NCBI GenBank assembly: GCA_019746425.1 | Contig: JAIERY010000450.1 | Span: forward strand, 1-39,880 | Length of the DNA: 39,880 nt | Direction of reading: 5' to 3' | Source of the DNA: Cytophagaceae bacterium | GTDB taxonomy: Bacteria; Bacteroidota; Bacteroidia; Cytophagales; Cytophagaceae | Shown here: positions 6,746 to 15,430 of the stretch, one piece after another | Layout of the letters: each line of letters starts with the position of its first letter | How positions within the stretch are numbered: position 1 is the stretch's first letter | The notes under the pieces: generated by a model | Database searches by the model: none | What the model was told of the DNA's origin: nothing | What the model saw: the letters and a program-made list of their open reading frames with translations, nothing else | Program-made: the position numbers and the translations under genes

Positions 6746-7654
6746 ATGAAACAAAAAGTTCTTATTACAGGCGGTTCCGGCCTCATAGGTACGAGACTTA
6801 CCGAGATGCTCCAGGAAAAAAATTATGAAGTATTATGGTTAAGCCGTACCGCAGGCGATGGCAAGGTGAAAAAATATGTCTGGGATATTCCTAAAAAAGC
6901 AATCGATGCCGAAGCTCTGAAAAATGCAGACTACATTGTCAATCTTGCCGGTGCAAGTGTGTTTGATAAAAAGTGGACGAAGGAATTCAAAAAAGAAATT
7001 CTGAATAGCAGGACAGAGTCGGTGAATATTCTCTATGAGCATTTTAAAAAACACCCACACCATGTCAAGGCATTTATATCGGCTACCGCCATTGGTTATT
7101 ATGGCGCTGATACCGGTGACAAACTGATCACTGAAAGTGAAGCGCCCGGAAAAGATTTCCTGGCAGAGGTGGTGGACAAATGGGAAAAGGAAGTAGATAA
7201 AATTGATTCGCTGAATATACGCACAATAAAGGTGAGAGTAGGAATTGTGCTCAGCAACAAAGGAGGAGCGCTGGAAAAAATGATGGGCCCGATAAAAATG
7301 AATGCAGGCTCTCCTTTAGGGTCAGGTAAACAGATTGTCTCCTGGATTCACATAGACGATATCTGCAATGTTTTTATCAAGGCGATTGAAGATCAGAATA
7401 TGAAAGGCGTGTATAATGCAGTGGCGCCGCAGCCTGTAACCAATGAAGAGCTTACTAAAAAATCTGCAGAAGCGATCGGCAAATCAATTCACCTTCCCAA
7501 TGTTCCGGGTTTTGCTTTGAAGATGATGCTTGGTTCTGAGAAAGCAGCACTCGTGCTGGGAGGAAATAATGTGTCTTCAGAAAAATTGCAGAAGTCGGGA
7601 TTTAAATTTCAATTCCCTGACTTAAAAAGTGCGCTGGATAATCTTCTAAAATAG
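6746..7654 (+). CDS. TIGR01777-family NAD(P)-binding epimerase
   Basis: A 302-residue extended short-chain dehydrogenase-like protein. The nucleotide-binding motif is GGSGLIG (residues 9-15). The family signatures are NLAGASVFDKKWT near 67, SATAIGYYG near 110, WIHIDDI near 203, and a C-terminal DUF1731-like domain (VPGFALKMMLGSEKAALVLG, then SSEKLQKSGFKF). The family is widespread (E. coli YfcH, eukaryotic SDR39U1) and its substrate is not established. The ATG at 6746 directly precedes the Rossmann strand, as in relatives. No operon partner is evident; the next gene starts 120 bases on. Confidence 0.93.
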   Translation: MKQKVLITGGSGLIGTRLTEMLQEKNYEVLWLSRTAGDGKVKKYVWDIPKKAIDAEALKNADYIVNLAGASVFDKKWTKEFKKEILNSRTESVNILYEHFKKHPHHVKAFISATAIGYYGADTGDKLITESEAPGKDFLAEVVDKWEKEVDKIDSLNIRTIKVRVGIVLSNKGGALEKMMGPIKMNAGSPLGSGKQIVSWIHIDDICNVFIKAIEDQNMKGVYNAVAPQPVTNEELTKKSAEAIGKSIHLPNVPGFALKMMLGSEKAALVLGGNNVSSEKLQKSGFKFQFPDLKSALDNLLK

Positions 7655-7774
7655 AGCTTGTTTCGCATTATTTAACAATAAAATAAACACAGTAAAAATA
7701 ACATATCTTCCCTATTTTACGTTTAATACAAAGAGGCCGGGAAATTTTTGTTGGATATAAATTTTAAATCAAAT

Positions 7775-8626
7775 ATGGACGATTATAAAGAAAACAGACC
7801 ACGTGTCGAAAAAGATTATTCCAAAGAAGAAAAAGACAACATCAAAGAAATAAAAGAATCGAATGAGGTCAAACAAGTAAAAAAATCCCCATCCAATAAA
7901 TATGAATTACCGCTCGAGCTGGATGAAGAGTACAAAATAAAAAAAGCTTTCAAAGACAGAGACTGGAATGAAATCAAGAGCTCAGATTCATGGGCTGTCT
8001 TTAAAGTTATGTCAGAATTTGTCGAAGGTTTCGAGCGCCTTGCCAAGATCGGTCCTTGTGTTTCTATTTTCGGATCGGCCAGAACAAACTGTGACAATCC
8101 TTATTACCAGATGACCGTTGAGATCGCAGCGAAGCTGGTGCGTCATGGATATGGAGTGATTACAGGCGGCGGTCCCGGAATTATGGAAGCAGGAAATAAA
8201 GGTGCATTTCTCGAAGGAGGAAAGTCAGTGGGCTTAAATATCCGCCTTCCATTTGAGCAAAATAACAATACTTATATTGATAAGGATAAAATTCTTAACT
8301 TCGAACACTTTTTTATACGCAAAGTTATGTTCATCAAATATTCCCAGGGCTTTATTGTAATGCCTGGCGGATTCGGAACCCTCGATGAATTGTTCGAAGC
8401 GTTAACATTAATTCAAACTAAAAAAATAGGAAGATTCCCGATTGTGCTGGTAGGAAAATCATTCTGGAGTGGCCTGATTGAATGGATAAAAACAGTCATG
8501 CTGGCCAAAGAAGGAAATATCTGTGCAGAAGATTTGAACCTGATCAACATTGTGGATACACCAACAGAAGCTGTTAAAGTAATAGATGATTTTTATTCTA
8601 AATACTTGCTGCAGCCAAACTTTTAA
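7775..8626 (+). CDS. LOG-family protein (TIGR00730), putative nucleoside-monophosphate phosphoribohydrolase
   Basis: A Rossmann-fold LOG/YgdH-type enzyme with the two signature motifs GGGPGIMEAGNKGAF and MPGGFGTLDELFE (the PGGxGTxxE catalytic motif). Members cleave nucleoside 5'-monophosphates to free base and ribose 5-phosphate; many are mislabelled lysine decarboxylase. I start it at ATG 7775 (283 aa, MDDYKENRPRV) instead of the in-frame TTG at 7748. The first 70 or so residues are a charged, low-complexity extension rich in K and E ahead of the enzyme domain. The stop codon overlaps the next ATG by one base (TAATG), so the two genes are probably translationally coupled. Confidence 0.92.
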   Translation: MDDYKENRPRVEKDYSKEEKDNIKEIKESNEVKQVKKSPSNKYELPLELDEEYKIKKAFKDRDWNEIKSSDSWAVFKVMSEFVEGFERLAKIGPCVSIFGSARTNCDNPYYQMTVEIAAKLVRHGYGVITGGGPGIMEAGNKGAFLEGGKSVGLNIRLPFEQNNNTYIDKDKILNFEHFFIRKVMFIKYSQGFIVMPGGFGTLDELFEALTLIQTKKIGRFPIVLVGKSFWSGLIEWIKTVMLAKEGNICAEDLNLINIVDTPTEAVKVIDDFYSKYLLQPNF

Positions 8627-9525
8627 TGAAGAAAAGAAAGATAGTCATATCTGGCTTTTTTGTAGTCATACTCACTTCGGGATACGCTATTTACACCAGC
8701 TTATCTGACAAAATTATATTTGTGCCGGAGTATCAGTATCGTCACCAGGTTTTTCTGAAAAAAATTCCTGAAGATCTTACCTTTGCCGGCGAAATAGTCG
8801 AGCTCAACAAACCCGATCATTATAAAAAGTTTGAGCGTGAGTTAAAGCTCAATACGACCAGTAATTCAAGCACGAGACTGCTTTTGAAAAACGTGCGGAT
8901 CTGGCTTCCCCAGATCGCAGGTATTCTCAAAGCAAATAAAATTCCTGAAGATTTTAAATACGTGGCAGTTGCCGAAAGCAACCTGATGAATGAGGCGCTT
9001 TCTAAAAAAGGCGCAGCAGGTTTCTGGCAGCTTACGGAAGTTACTGCTCAGGAACTTGGATTAGAAGTTAATGATGAAGTGGATGAGCGTTACCATCCGG
9101 TAAAGTCTACCAAAGCGGCATGTGTTTACTTTAAAAGAGCATATAAAAAATTCGGAAGCTGGACGGCCGCCGCCGCTTCCTACAACAGAGGCATCAACGG
9201 TTTGGAAAGAGCTTTCAGAACCCAGAATGTAAACTCTTATTACGACCTGGCGCTTAACGATGAGACATCCCGCTATATGTACCGCATCGTAGCTATAAAA
9301 GACCTTATAAAAAATCCGCGTAAATATGGATTGAAAATGAAAAGGTCCAGGCCGAATAATACCAAAAAAATCAAAGTGACTGAATCCATTCCGGATCTTG
9401 CGGCATTTGCCAAATCACACAAGTCCAATCTGACAATTCTGAAGGAATATAACCCCTGGCTGCTCAAAAACACCCTTACCATTAAGGAACCCGGACAGAC
9501 CTATATTTTGTTTCTACCTAAGTGA
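8626..9525 (+). CDS. Lytic transglycosylase (SLT family, MltD-like), membrane-anchored
   Basis: A 299-residue peptidoglycan-cleaving enzyme. There is an N-terminal hydrophobic anchor or signal (residues 7-25). A transglycosylase SLT domain (about 95-215) follows, with the catalytic glutamate in VAVAESNL (E117), the KGAAGFWQLT block, and AAAASYNRGINGL. A C-terminal region (about 245-299) ending in EPGQTYILFLP resembles a LysM-type peptidoglycan-binding fold. It acts on the cell wall in the periplasm. It follows the LOG-family gene with a one-base overlap. Confidence 0.92.
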   Translation: MKKRKIVISGFFVVILTSGYAIYTSLSDKIIFVPEYQYRHQVFLKKIPEDLTFAGEIVELNKPDHYKKFERELKLNTTSNSSTRLLLKNVRIWLPQIAGILKANKIPEDFKYVAVAESNLMNEALSKKGAAGFWQLTEVTAQELGLEVNDEVDERYHPVKSTKAACVYFKRAYKKFGSWTAAAASYNRGINGLERAFRTQNVNSYYDLALNDETSRYMYRIVAIKDLIKNPRKYGLKMKRSRPNNTKKIKVTESIPDLAAFAKSHKSNLTILKEYNPWLLKNTLTIKEPGQTYILFLPK

Positions 9526-9528
9526 GTT

Positions 9529-9588
9529 GGCAGAAGCAGTTGGCAACAGGCAATAATTTGCCTACTGCCTATTGCCAATTGCCTACTT
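9529..9588. repeat. GGCAATA-type heptamer repeat forming a hairpin
   Basis: The left arm contains TTGGCAA, CAGGCAA. The right arm is a run of 7-mers TGCCTAC, TGCCTAT, TGCCAAT, TGCCTAC. The arms can pair around TAAT. It lies right after the transglycosylase stop and could serve as its terminator. It is related to the repeat at 4261-4381. Confidence 0.65.
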
Positions 9589-9625
9589 TAAATCTAAATT
9601 GTCATCTTTAAAATATTCAGAAGGC

Positions 9626-9639
9626 AGGAGAATAAATTG
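9626..9639 (+). promoter_or_regulatory. Ribosome binding site deciding the uvrA TTG start
   Basis: AGGAG (9626-9630), a six-base spacer, then TTG. The residues that follow (MANSKNKTP) lead directly into the conserved UvrA N-terminus (IEVFGAREHNLKNIDL), so no nearby ATG competes. Confidence 0.7.
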
Positions 9640-12489
9640 GCAAACTCTAAAAATAAAACACCTATTCAGGATAATACCGGTTACGAGCAGATTGAAGTTT
9701 TTGGCGCGCGTGAGCATAACCTCAAAAATATTGACCTTGCCATTCCCAGAAATAAACTGGTAGTCATCACCGGAATCAGCGGAAGCGGAAAATCTTCCCT
9801 GGCCTTTGATACTATTTATGCCGAAGGACAAAGAAGATATATGGAGAGCTTCTCCGCATATGCACGTTCTTTCATCGGCAACATGGAGAGACCGGAAGTG
9901 GACAAGATCAATGGCCTGAGCCCGGTAATTTCAATAGAGCAGAAAACTACTTCCAGAAATCCCAGATCTACCGTTGGTACTGTCACAGAAATTTATGATT
10001 TCATGCGCCTTCTGTATGCAAGAGCAGGGGAAGCATTTTCCTATGTGACCGGAGAAAAAATGGTGCGGCAATCCGAAGATCAGATCATCGACCATATTCT
10101 GAAAAATTTTAAGGAAGAAAAAATTACCATTCTCGCCCCTGTAGTCAAAGGAAGGAAGGGACATTACCGCGAATTGTTTCAGCAGGTAAGAAAGTTGGGA
10201 TTTACCAAAGTAAGAATAGATGGCGATATTTCTGAGCTTGTTCCTAAAATGCAGGTCGACAGATACAAAATCCACGATATTGAAATAGTAATCGACAGAA
10301 TTGCAGTAAGAGAAGAAGACAGGTACAGAATGGCGCAGTCTGTTAAAACTGCACTTACGCACGGCAAAGGAATTATGATGGTGCTTCCGCATGTGGGAGG
10401 AAAAGACGGAAAGGTGCAGCACTTTTCAAAATATCTTATGTGCCCAACTTCGGGTATCGCTTACGATGAACCTGCTCCGAATATTTTTTCTTTCAATTCA
10501 CCTTATGGCGCCTGTGCTACCTGCAACGGACTTGGCCAAATAGAAGAAATCACCGAGGATTCTGTCATTCCGGATAAGAAGTTAAGTATAAGCAGAGGAG
10601 CCATTCTTCCGCTGGGAGAATTCAGAGATATCTGGATCTTCAGACAGTTGGAAGCCATTCTTAAAAAATTCAAGAGCGGTATTTCTACTCCTGTCAAAGA
10701 TATACCTAAAGATGCGCTTGCAATTATTCTCTATGGAACAGATGAAGTGAATAAGACAAAAGAAGAAGGCTCCGCATACAATTTCAGGTTTGAAGGCATT
10801 ATAAATTTTCTGAAGGAGCAGCAGGAAGGAGGTTCGGAACTTACGCAGGATTGGCTGAGTGAGTACATGACCGTACGCACTTGTCCGGATTGCAAAGGGG
10901 CAAGATTGAAAAATGAATCGCTTCATTTTAAAATTGACAATAAAAATATTTCAGAAGTGGCTCAGTTGGATATTAAAAAAATGTCTGACTGGTTTGATGG
11001 ATTGGAAACACGTTTGAGTGAAAAGCAAAAAATAATCGGGACTGAGGTATTAAAAGAGATCAGGAAGAGAATAGGGTTCTTGCTGGATGTTGGTCTTGAC
11101 TACCTCAGCCTTGACAGGCCACTGAGAACTTTATCCGGAGGGGAAGCGCAAAGGATCAGGCTTGCTACGCAGATAGGTACACAACTTGTTGGAGTACTTT
11201 ATATTTTAGATGAACCAAGTATCGGGCTTCACCAGAGAGATAATGTTAAACTGATCAACGCGCTGAAGAGTCTTCGCGATATCGGAAATTCTGTGATGGT
11301 GGTGGAGCACGATAAAGACATGATGCTCAATTCGGATTTCATTGTAGATATTGGTCCGGGTGCAGGAAGACATGGAGGGACGATTGTTGCACAAGGAACA
11401 CCCGAAGAATTCAGAGAGCAGAATAGCCTCACTGCAAAATACCTTCACGGTGACGTGAATATTGAAGTGCCTGAAAAAAGAAGAAAGGGTACAGGAGAAT
11501 TTATAATTTTAAAAGGCGCTAAAGGACATAATTTAAAAAATGTGGATCTTATACTTCCCTTAGGAAAAATGATCTGCATTACCGGAGTTTCAGGAAGCGG
11601 CAAATCTTCTCTGATTCACGAAACACTTTTCCCGATTCTCAATCAGCATTTTTATAATTCAAAGAGAGATCCTCTGACTTATCAGTCTATCGATGGATTG
11701 AAACTGGTAGATAAAGTGATTGAAGTAGATCAGTCTCCTATTGGAAGAACACCACGGTCAAACCCTGCTACTTATACAGAAGTATTTTCTGAGATCAGGA
11801 ATCTTTTTTCACAGATGCCGGAAGCAAAGATCAGAGGGTATAAGCCGGGAAGATTTTCTTTTAACGTGAAAGGTGGAAGATGTGAAACCTGTGAAGGAGC
11901 CGGGCTGAAAGTAATAGAGATGGATTTTCTTCCCGATGTGCATGTATTTTGTGAAGATTGCAAAGGGAAAAGATACAACCGCGAGACACTGGAGATAAGA
12001 TTTAAAGGAAAATCAATTTCCGATGTGCTTGAAATGACAGTAGAGCAGGCAGTAGAGTTTTTTGAAAGTCAGCCGAAGATATTCAGGAAGATGGAAACGC
12101 TTAACCAGGTGGGACTAGGTTACATCACTTTGGGTCAGCATGCGAATACACTTTCAGGCGGTGAGGCGCAAAGAGTAAAGCTGGCCACAGAGCTTAGTAA
12201 AAAAGATACAGGTAAAACGTTGTACATTCTGGACGAGCCGACTACCGGTTTACATTTTCAAGACATAAGGCATTTGCTGGATGTGCTCAATAAACTGGTG
12301 GAAAAAGGAAATACTGTTTTGATTATTGAACATAATATGGACGTGATCAAAGTAGCTGATCATATTATAGATCTTGGTCCGGAAGGGGGAGACAAAGGAG
12401 GAAATATTGTTTGTGAAGGTACTCCTGAAGAAGTGGTAAAAAACCAGAAGAGCTATACAGCAAAGTTTCTGAAAGAGGAGCTAGTATAA
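9637..12489 (+). CDS. uvrA: Excinuclease ABC subunit A
   Basis: The damage-recognition ATPase of nucleotide excision repair, 950 residues, full length. Two ABC ATPase modules are present: Walker A GISGSGKSS (46-54) with signature LSGGEAQRIRLATQ (about 499), and Walker A GVSGSGKSS (about 650) with LSGGEAQRVKLATEL (about 838). Walker B LDEPSIGLHQRD and LDEPTTGLHFQD follow. The second zinc finger is intact (CETC...CEDC). The first reads CPTSG...CATC and so lacks one of the usual four cysteines, which I believe is common in this phylum. The TTG start is supported by AGGAG at 9626-9630, six bases upstream, which is notable in a genome with few Shine-Dalgarno sites. Confidence 0.98.
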   Translation: MANSKNKTPIQDNTGYEQIEVFGAREHNLKNIDLAIPRNKLVVITGISGSGKSSLAFDTIYAEGQRRYMESFSAYARSFIGNMERPEVDKINGLSPVISIEQKTTSRNPRSTVGTVTEIYDFMRLLYARAGEAFSYVTGEKMVRQSEDQIIDHILKNFKEEKITILAPVVKGRKGHYRELFQQVRKLGFTKVRIDGDISELVPKMQVDRYKIHDIEIVIDRIAVREEDRYRMAQSVKTALTHGKGIMMVLPHVGGKDGKVQHFSKYLMCPTSGIAYDEPAPNIFSFNSPYGACATCNGLGQIEEITEDSVIPDKKLSISRGAILPLGEFRDIWIFRQLEAILKKFKSGISTPVKDIPKDALAIILYGTDEVNKTKEEGSAYNFRFEGIINFLKEQQEGGSELTQDWLSEYMTVRTCPDCKGARLKNESLHFKIDNKNISEVAQLDIKKMSDWFDGLETRLSEKQKIIGTEVLKEIRKRIGFLLDVGLDYLSLDRPLRTLSGGEAQRIRLATQIGTQLVGVLYILDEPSIGLHQRDNVKLINALKSLRDIGNSVMVVEHDKDMMLNSDFIVDIGPGAGRHGGTIVAQGTPEEFREQNSLTAKYLHGDVNIEVPEKRRKGTGEFIILKGAKGHNLKNVDLILPLGKMICITGVSGSGKSSLIHETLFPILNQHFYNSKRDPLTYQSIDGLKLVDKVIEVDQSPIGRTPRSNPATYTEVFSEIRNLFSQMPEAKIRGYKPGRFSFNVKGGRCETCEGAGLKVIEMDFLPDVHVFCEDCKGKRYNRETLEIRFKGKSISDVLEMTVEQAVEFFESQPKIFRKMETLNQVGLGYITLGQHANTLSGGEAQRVKLATELSKKDTGKTLYILDEPTTGLHFQDIRHLLDVLNKLVEKGNTVLIIEHNMDVIKVADHIIDLGPEGGDKGGNIVCEGTPEEVVKNQKSYTAKFLKEELV

Positions 12490-12520
12490 ATCCTTTTAAA
12501 CTTAATATCTATCCCCTTTT

Positions 12521-12626
12521 ACTGTGATTTTTCATGGTTAAATTTTAGCCTAATTTTTTAACTGTGATTTTTTATAGTTAAATTTTAGCCTAATTTTTTA
12601 ACTGTGATTTTTTATAGTTAAGTTTG
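12521..12626. repeat. 40-bp tandem repeat with a hairpin in each unit
   Basis: Two full units start at 12521 and 12561 and a partial third at 12601, with exact 40-base spacing. Each unit opens with a 7-bp stem ACTGTGA / T(C or T)AT(G or A)GT around a TTTT loop. The two base differences between unit 1 and unit 2 both fall in the stem and both keep pairing (G-C to G-T, T-G to T-A). The repeat lies between uvrA and the Fic gene, 25 bases before the Fic start. Confidence 0.8.
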
Positions 12627-12650
12627 TCATATCCAATTCTGTTTTTTTGT

Positions 12651-13786
12651 ATGGATTTTAAAGATTATAAGGCTGGCTATTATAAGCCTGAATACAATTA
12701 TAAAAGTTTTTCTCCGGCCATAATAAACCAAGAATGGATTTGGCAGATCCTGAAATAAATGTTTTAATAGAAGAGGCTACTCTTCGGTTAGGAGAATTAA
12801 ATGCCTTTTCTTTATATGTTCCTGATATAAATATTTATATCAAAATGCATATTCTTAAAGAAGCTACTACATCAAGTAGAATTGAAGGGACAAAGACTGA
12901 AATGGAAGAAGCTCTTTTAAAAGAAAAAGATATAGAGCCTGAAAAAAGGGATGATTGGAATGAGGTGCAGTGTTATGTTCATGCAATGAATTATGCAATT
13001 GAAAAGTTAGAAAGTTTACCCTTGTCCAATCGGTTGCTTAGAGAAACACATAAAATATTGATGGAGGGTGTAAGAGGAGAAAATAAATTGCCAGGTGAAT
13101 TCCGTTCTAGCCAGAATTGGATTGGCGGGGCTACATTAAAAGATGCAGTTTTTATTCCACCACACCATTCGGAAGTTGGTGGATTAATGGGGGATTTAGA
13201 AATATTTTTACATAACGAAAATATTAAGGTGCCACATTTAATTAAGATCGCGATTGCTCATTACCAATTTGAAACAATTCACCCTTTTTTGGATGGGAAT
13301 GGTAGACTTGGGAGATTAATGATTACTCTTTATTTGGTAAGTAAAGGTTTGCTCAAACACCCTTCACTTTACTTATCAGACTTTTTTGAAAAGAATAAAA
13401 CTTTATACTATGATAATTTGACATTTGTTCGAACTAATAATAATATCACTCAATGGACAAAGTTTTTTTTAGTAGCTGTAATTGAAACTTCAAAAAAGGG
13501 AATTGAAACATTTAAAGCAATTTTAAAACTGCGGGATGAAATTGAAGGCAAAAGAATAATAAATTTAGGATCAAGGATTCCAAGAGCAAAAGAGTTGTTG
13601 AATCATTTATATAAAACACCTGTAATATGGCCGGAAGCTGTGGCAAAGTTACTTGAAATATCTGTACCCACTGCCAATAAGCTTGTAAGTGATATGGAAA
13701 AATTAAAAATATTGAAAGAACAGACAGGCTTTAAAAAGAATCGGATATTTATATTTAGAGAATATTTAGAATTATTTCAAAAATAA
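12651..13786 (+). pseudogene. Fic family protein (AMP-transferase type), N-terminus frameshifted
   Basis: The downstream frame (ATG 12734, 350 aa) holds almost the whole protein. It has an inhibitory-helix motif S-x-x-x-E-G (SSRIEG, S47 to G52), the Fic catalytic motif HPFLDGNGRLGR (183-194), and a C-terminal winged-helix-like region (WPEAVAKLLEISVPTANKLV). The usual N-terminus of this family is encoded in the preceding frame from ATG 12651 (MDFKDYKAGYYKPEYNYKSF, then INQEWIWQ), which stops at 12758. The family reads WxWQDPEI at the junction; here CAGATCCTGAA would become CAGGATCCTGAA (QDPE) with one added G. So a single-base deletion near 12744-12746 separates the two. A shortened protein from 12734 is still possible, keeping all catalytic residues. 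Class II Fic enzymes AMPylate target proteins and are held off by the inhibitory helix. Confidence 0.85.
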
Positions 13787-13853
13787 ATTTATCTCAGCTC
13801 CCTTTCAAACAATACCCACCCCTTTTGGTTTTTTTAATCTAATATTTTTTACC

Positions 13854-15203
13854 ATGGAATTTCAAACTTCTTCGAATATCCCAAATGCAAAAACAGATCA
13901 TTCAAAAATTTCTATGCACATACCTGATTCTTCCCATCCAAGAGTAATCATAGTAGGCGGAGGTTTCGGCGGTATAGAAATTGTGAAGGCTTTGAAAAAC
14001 GCTCCTTATCAGGTGGTCTTATTTGACAGGCATAATTATCATACTTTTCAGCCATTGCTTTATCAGGTAGCTACCGCAGGGTTGGAGCCCGATTCGATCG
14101 CTTCTCCTTTGAGAAGAATATTCAAAGGCCAGAAAGATTTTTATTTCAGGATGGCAGACGTGATCAAAATTTTTCCTGAAGAAAAATGTATTCATACAAC
14201 CATCGGAAATTTAAAATATGATTATTTGATTCTTGCTACCGGTTCTAAGACCAATTATTATGGCATGAAGGAGATACAGGAAAATGCCATGCCCATGAAG
14301 CAGGTTCCGCAGGCATTGAATATAAGAAGTAAAATATTGCAGAATTATGAGAACGCTTTACTTAGTAATGATGAGCTGGAGCTGAATTCTTTAATAGATA
14401 TAGTAATAGTAGGAGGCGGTCCTACCGGCGTGGAACTTGCCGGCGCCATGTCTGAATTAAGAAGGAGTGTTTTGCCTAAAGATTTTCCTGAGCATGATTT
14501 TTCCAAAATGGATATTTATTTGCTGGAAGCCGGCCCGAGGTTGCTGGCAGGAATGTCTGATCATGCGGGAAAAAAATCTCTGGAATACCTTCAGAAGTTT
14601 GGAGTGCAGGTAAAATTAAACACTGCCGTGAAATCCTACGATGGATTGAAAGTAAAATTAGGAGATGGTTCGGAAATTGTTTCTCAAACGGTGATATGGG
14701 CTGCCGGAGTTACCGGTAACCTTATTGAAGGCCTAAAACCAGAAGCGGTTAAAGGAGGAAGATACCTGGTAGATGATTATAATAAAGTGATGGGATATGA
14801 TAATATTTTTGCTGTAGGAGATACTGCCGCAATGCTTGCAGCTGATCGGCCTAGAGGGCACGCCATGGTGGCGCAGGTAGCCATTCAGCAGGGAAAAAAT
14901 GTAGCGAAAAATCTAAAATTAAAAGTTCACAAAAAACCATGGAAAAAATTCTCTTACTATGATAAAGGAAGCATGGCGACTGTAGGAAGAAATAAGGCTG
15001 TGGTGGATTTTCCTAAATTCAGCATTGCGGGAATGTTTGCCTGGTTTATATGGATGTTTGTGCATTTACTTTTCTTAATTGGCTTCAGAAATAAAATTGC
15101 TACGCTGATCAATTGGGTATGGAACTATTTTACTTTTGATCGCGCCAACAGACTTATCATTCGTCCTTGGAGGAAAAATAATACTTACGAGAATAAGGAG
15201 TAA
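13854..15203 (+). CDS. Type II NADH dehydrogenase (NAD(P)/FAD-dependent oxidoreductase)
   Basis: A 449-residue NDH-2-type flavoprotein that would pass electrons from NADH to quinone without pumping protons. The FAD-binding motif is VIIVGGGFGG (31-40), followed by the family block HTFQPLLYQVATAGLEPDSI. The NADH-binding motif is IVIVGGGPTGVELAG (about 183-197), with a second flavin contact at NIFAVGDTA (about 319-327). A C-terminal hydrophobic segment (about 384-405, FAWFIWMFVHLLFLIGF) probably anchors it to the membrane. ATG 13854 is used; ATG 13914 (MHIPDSSHPRV) is closer to the conserved start and is possible. It stands alone with a strong terminator behind it. Confidence 0.95.
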   Translation: MEFQTSSNIPNAKTDHSKISMHIPDSSHPRVIIVGGGFGGIEIVKALKNAPYQVVLFDRHNYHTFQPLLYQVATAGLEPDSIASPLRRIFKGQKDFYFRMADVIKIFPEEKCIHTTIGNLKYDYLILATGSKTNYYGMKEIQENAMPMKQVPQALNIRSKILQNYENALLSNDELELNSLIDIVIVGGGPTGVELAGAMSELRRSVLPKDFPEHDFSKMDIYLLEAGPRLLAGMSDHAGKKSLEYLQKFGVQVKLNTAVKSYDGLKVKLGDGSEIVSQTVIWAAGVTGNLIEGLKPEAVKGGRYLVDDYNKVMGYDNIFAVGDTAAMLAADRPRGHAMVAQVAIQQGKNVAKNLKLKVHKKPWKKFSYYDKGSMATVGRNKAVVDFPKFSIAGMFAWFIWMFVHLLFLIGFRNKIATLINWVWNYFTFDRANRLIIRPWRKNNTYENKE

Positions 15204-15224
15204 TTAACTTGTGCAGATATTAAC

Positions 15225-15262
15225 AACCCGCAGGGTCTTGAAGACCCTGCGGGTTTATTTTT
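15225..15262 (+). terminator. Strong terminator after the NADH dehydrogenase
   Basis: A perfect 15-bp stem AACCCGCAGGGTCTT / AAGACCCTGCGGGTT separated by one base, followed by TATTTTT. A 15-bp stem with a one-base loop would open to a small loop in practice. Confidence 0.9.
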
Positions 15263-15430
15263 GCGTTTTAATTTGGTCCTCGGATAACTTTATATCAGTC
15301 ATTCAATGACTAATAGTCTATACAATAAACCTCCATTATATCCGTTCCACTTGTACCACCCAACCATACACAGGTATATAATATCTGCTGTGTTCTCACG
15401 TTCTCTCGTTCAACTCAAAAAATTATCAAA

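Noticed and set aside
9931-10422. Long minus-strand ORF inside uvrA
   Set aside because: It is antisense to a fully conserved uvrA segment and has no recognisable features.
12521-12626. Possible CRISPR array from regularly spaced repeats
   Set aside because: The units are contiguous 40-base copies with no variable spacers, and no cas gene is nearby.
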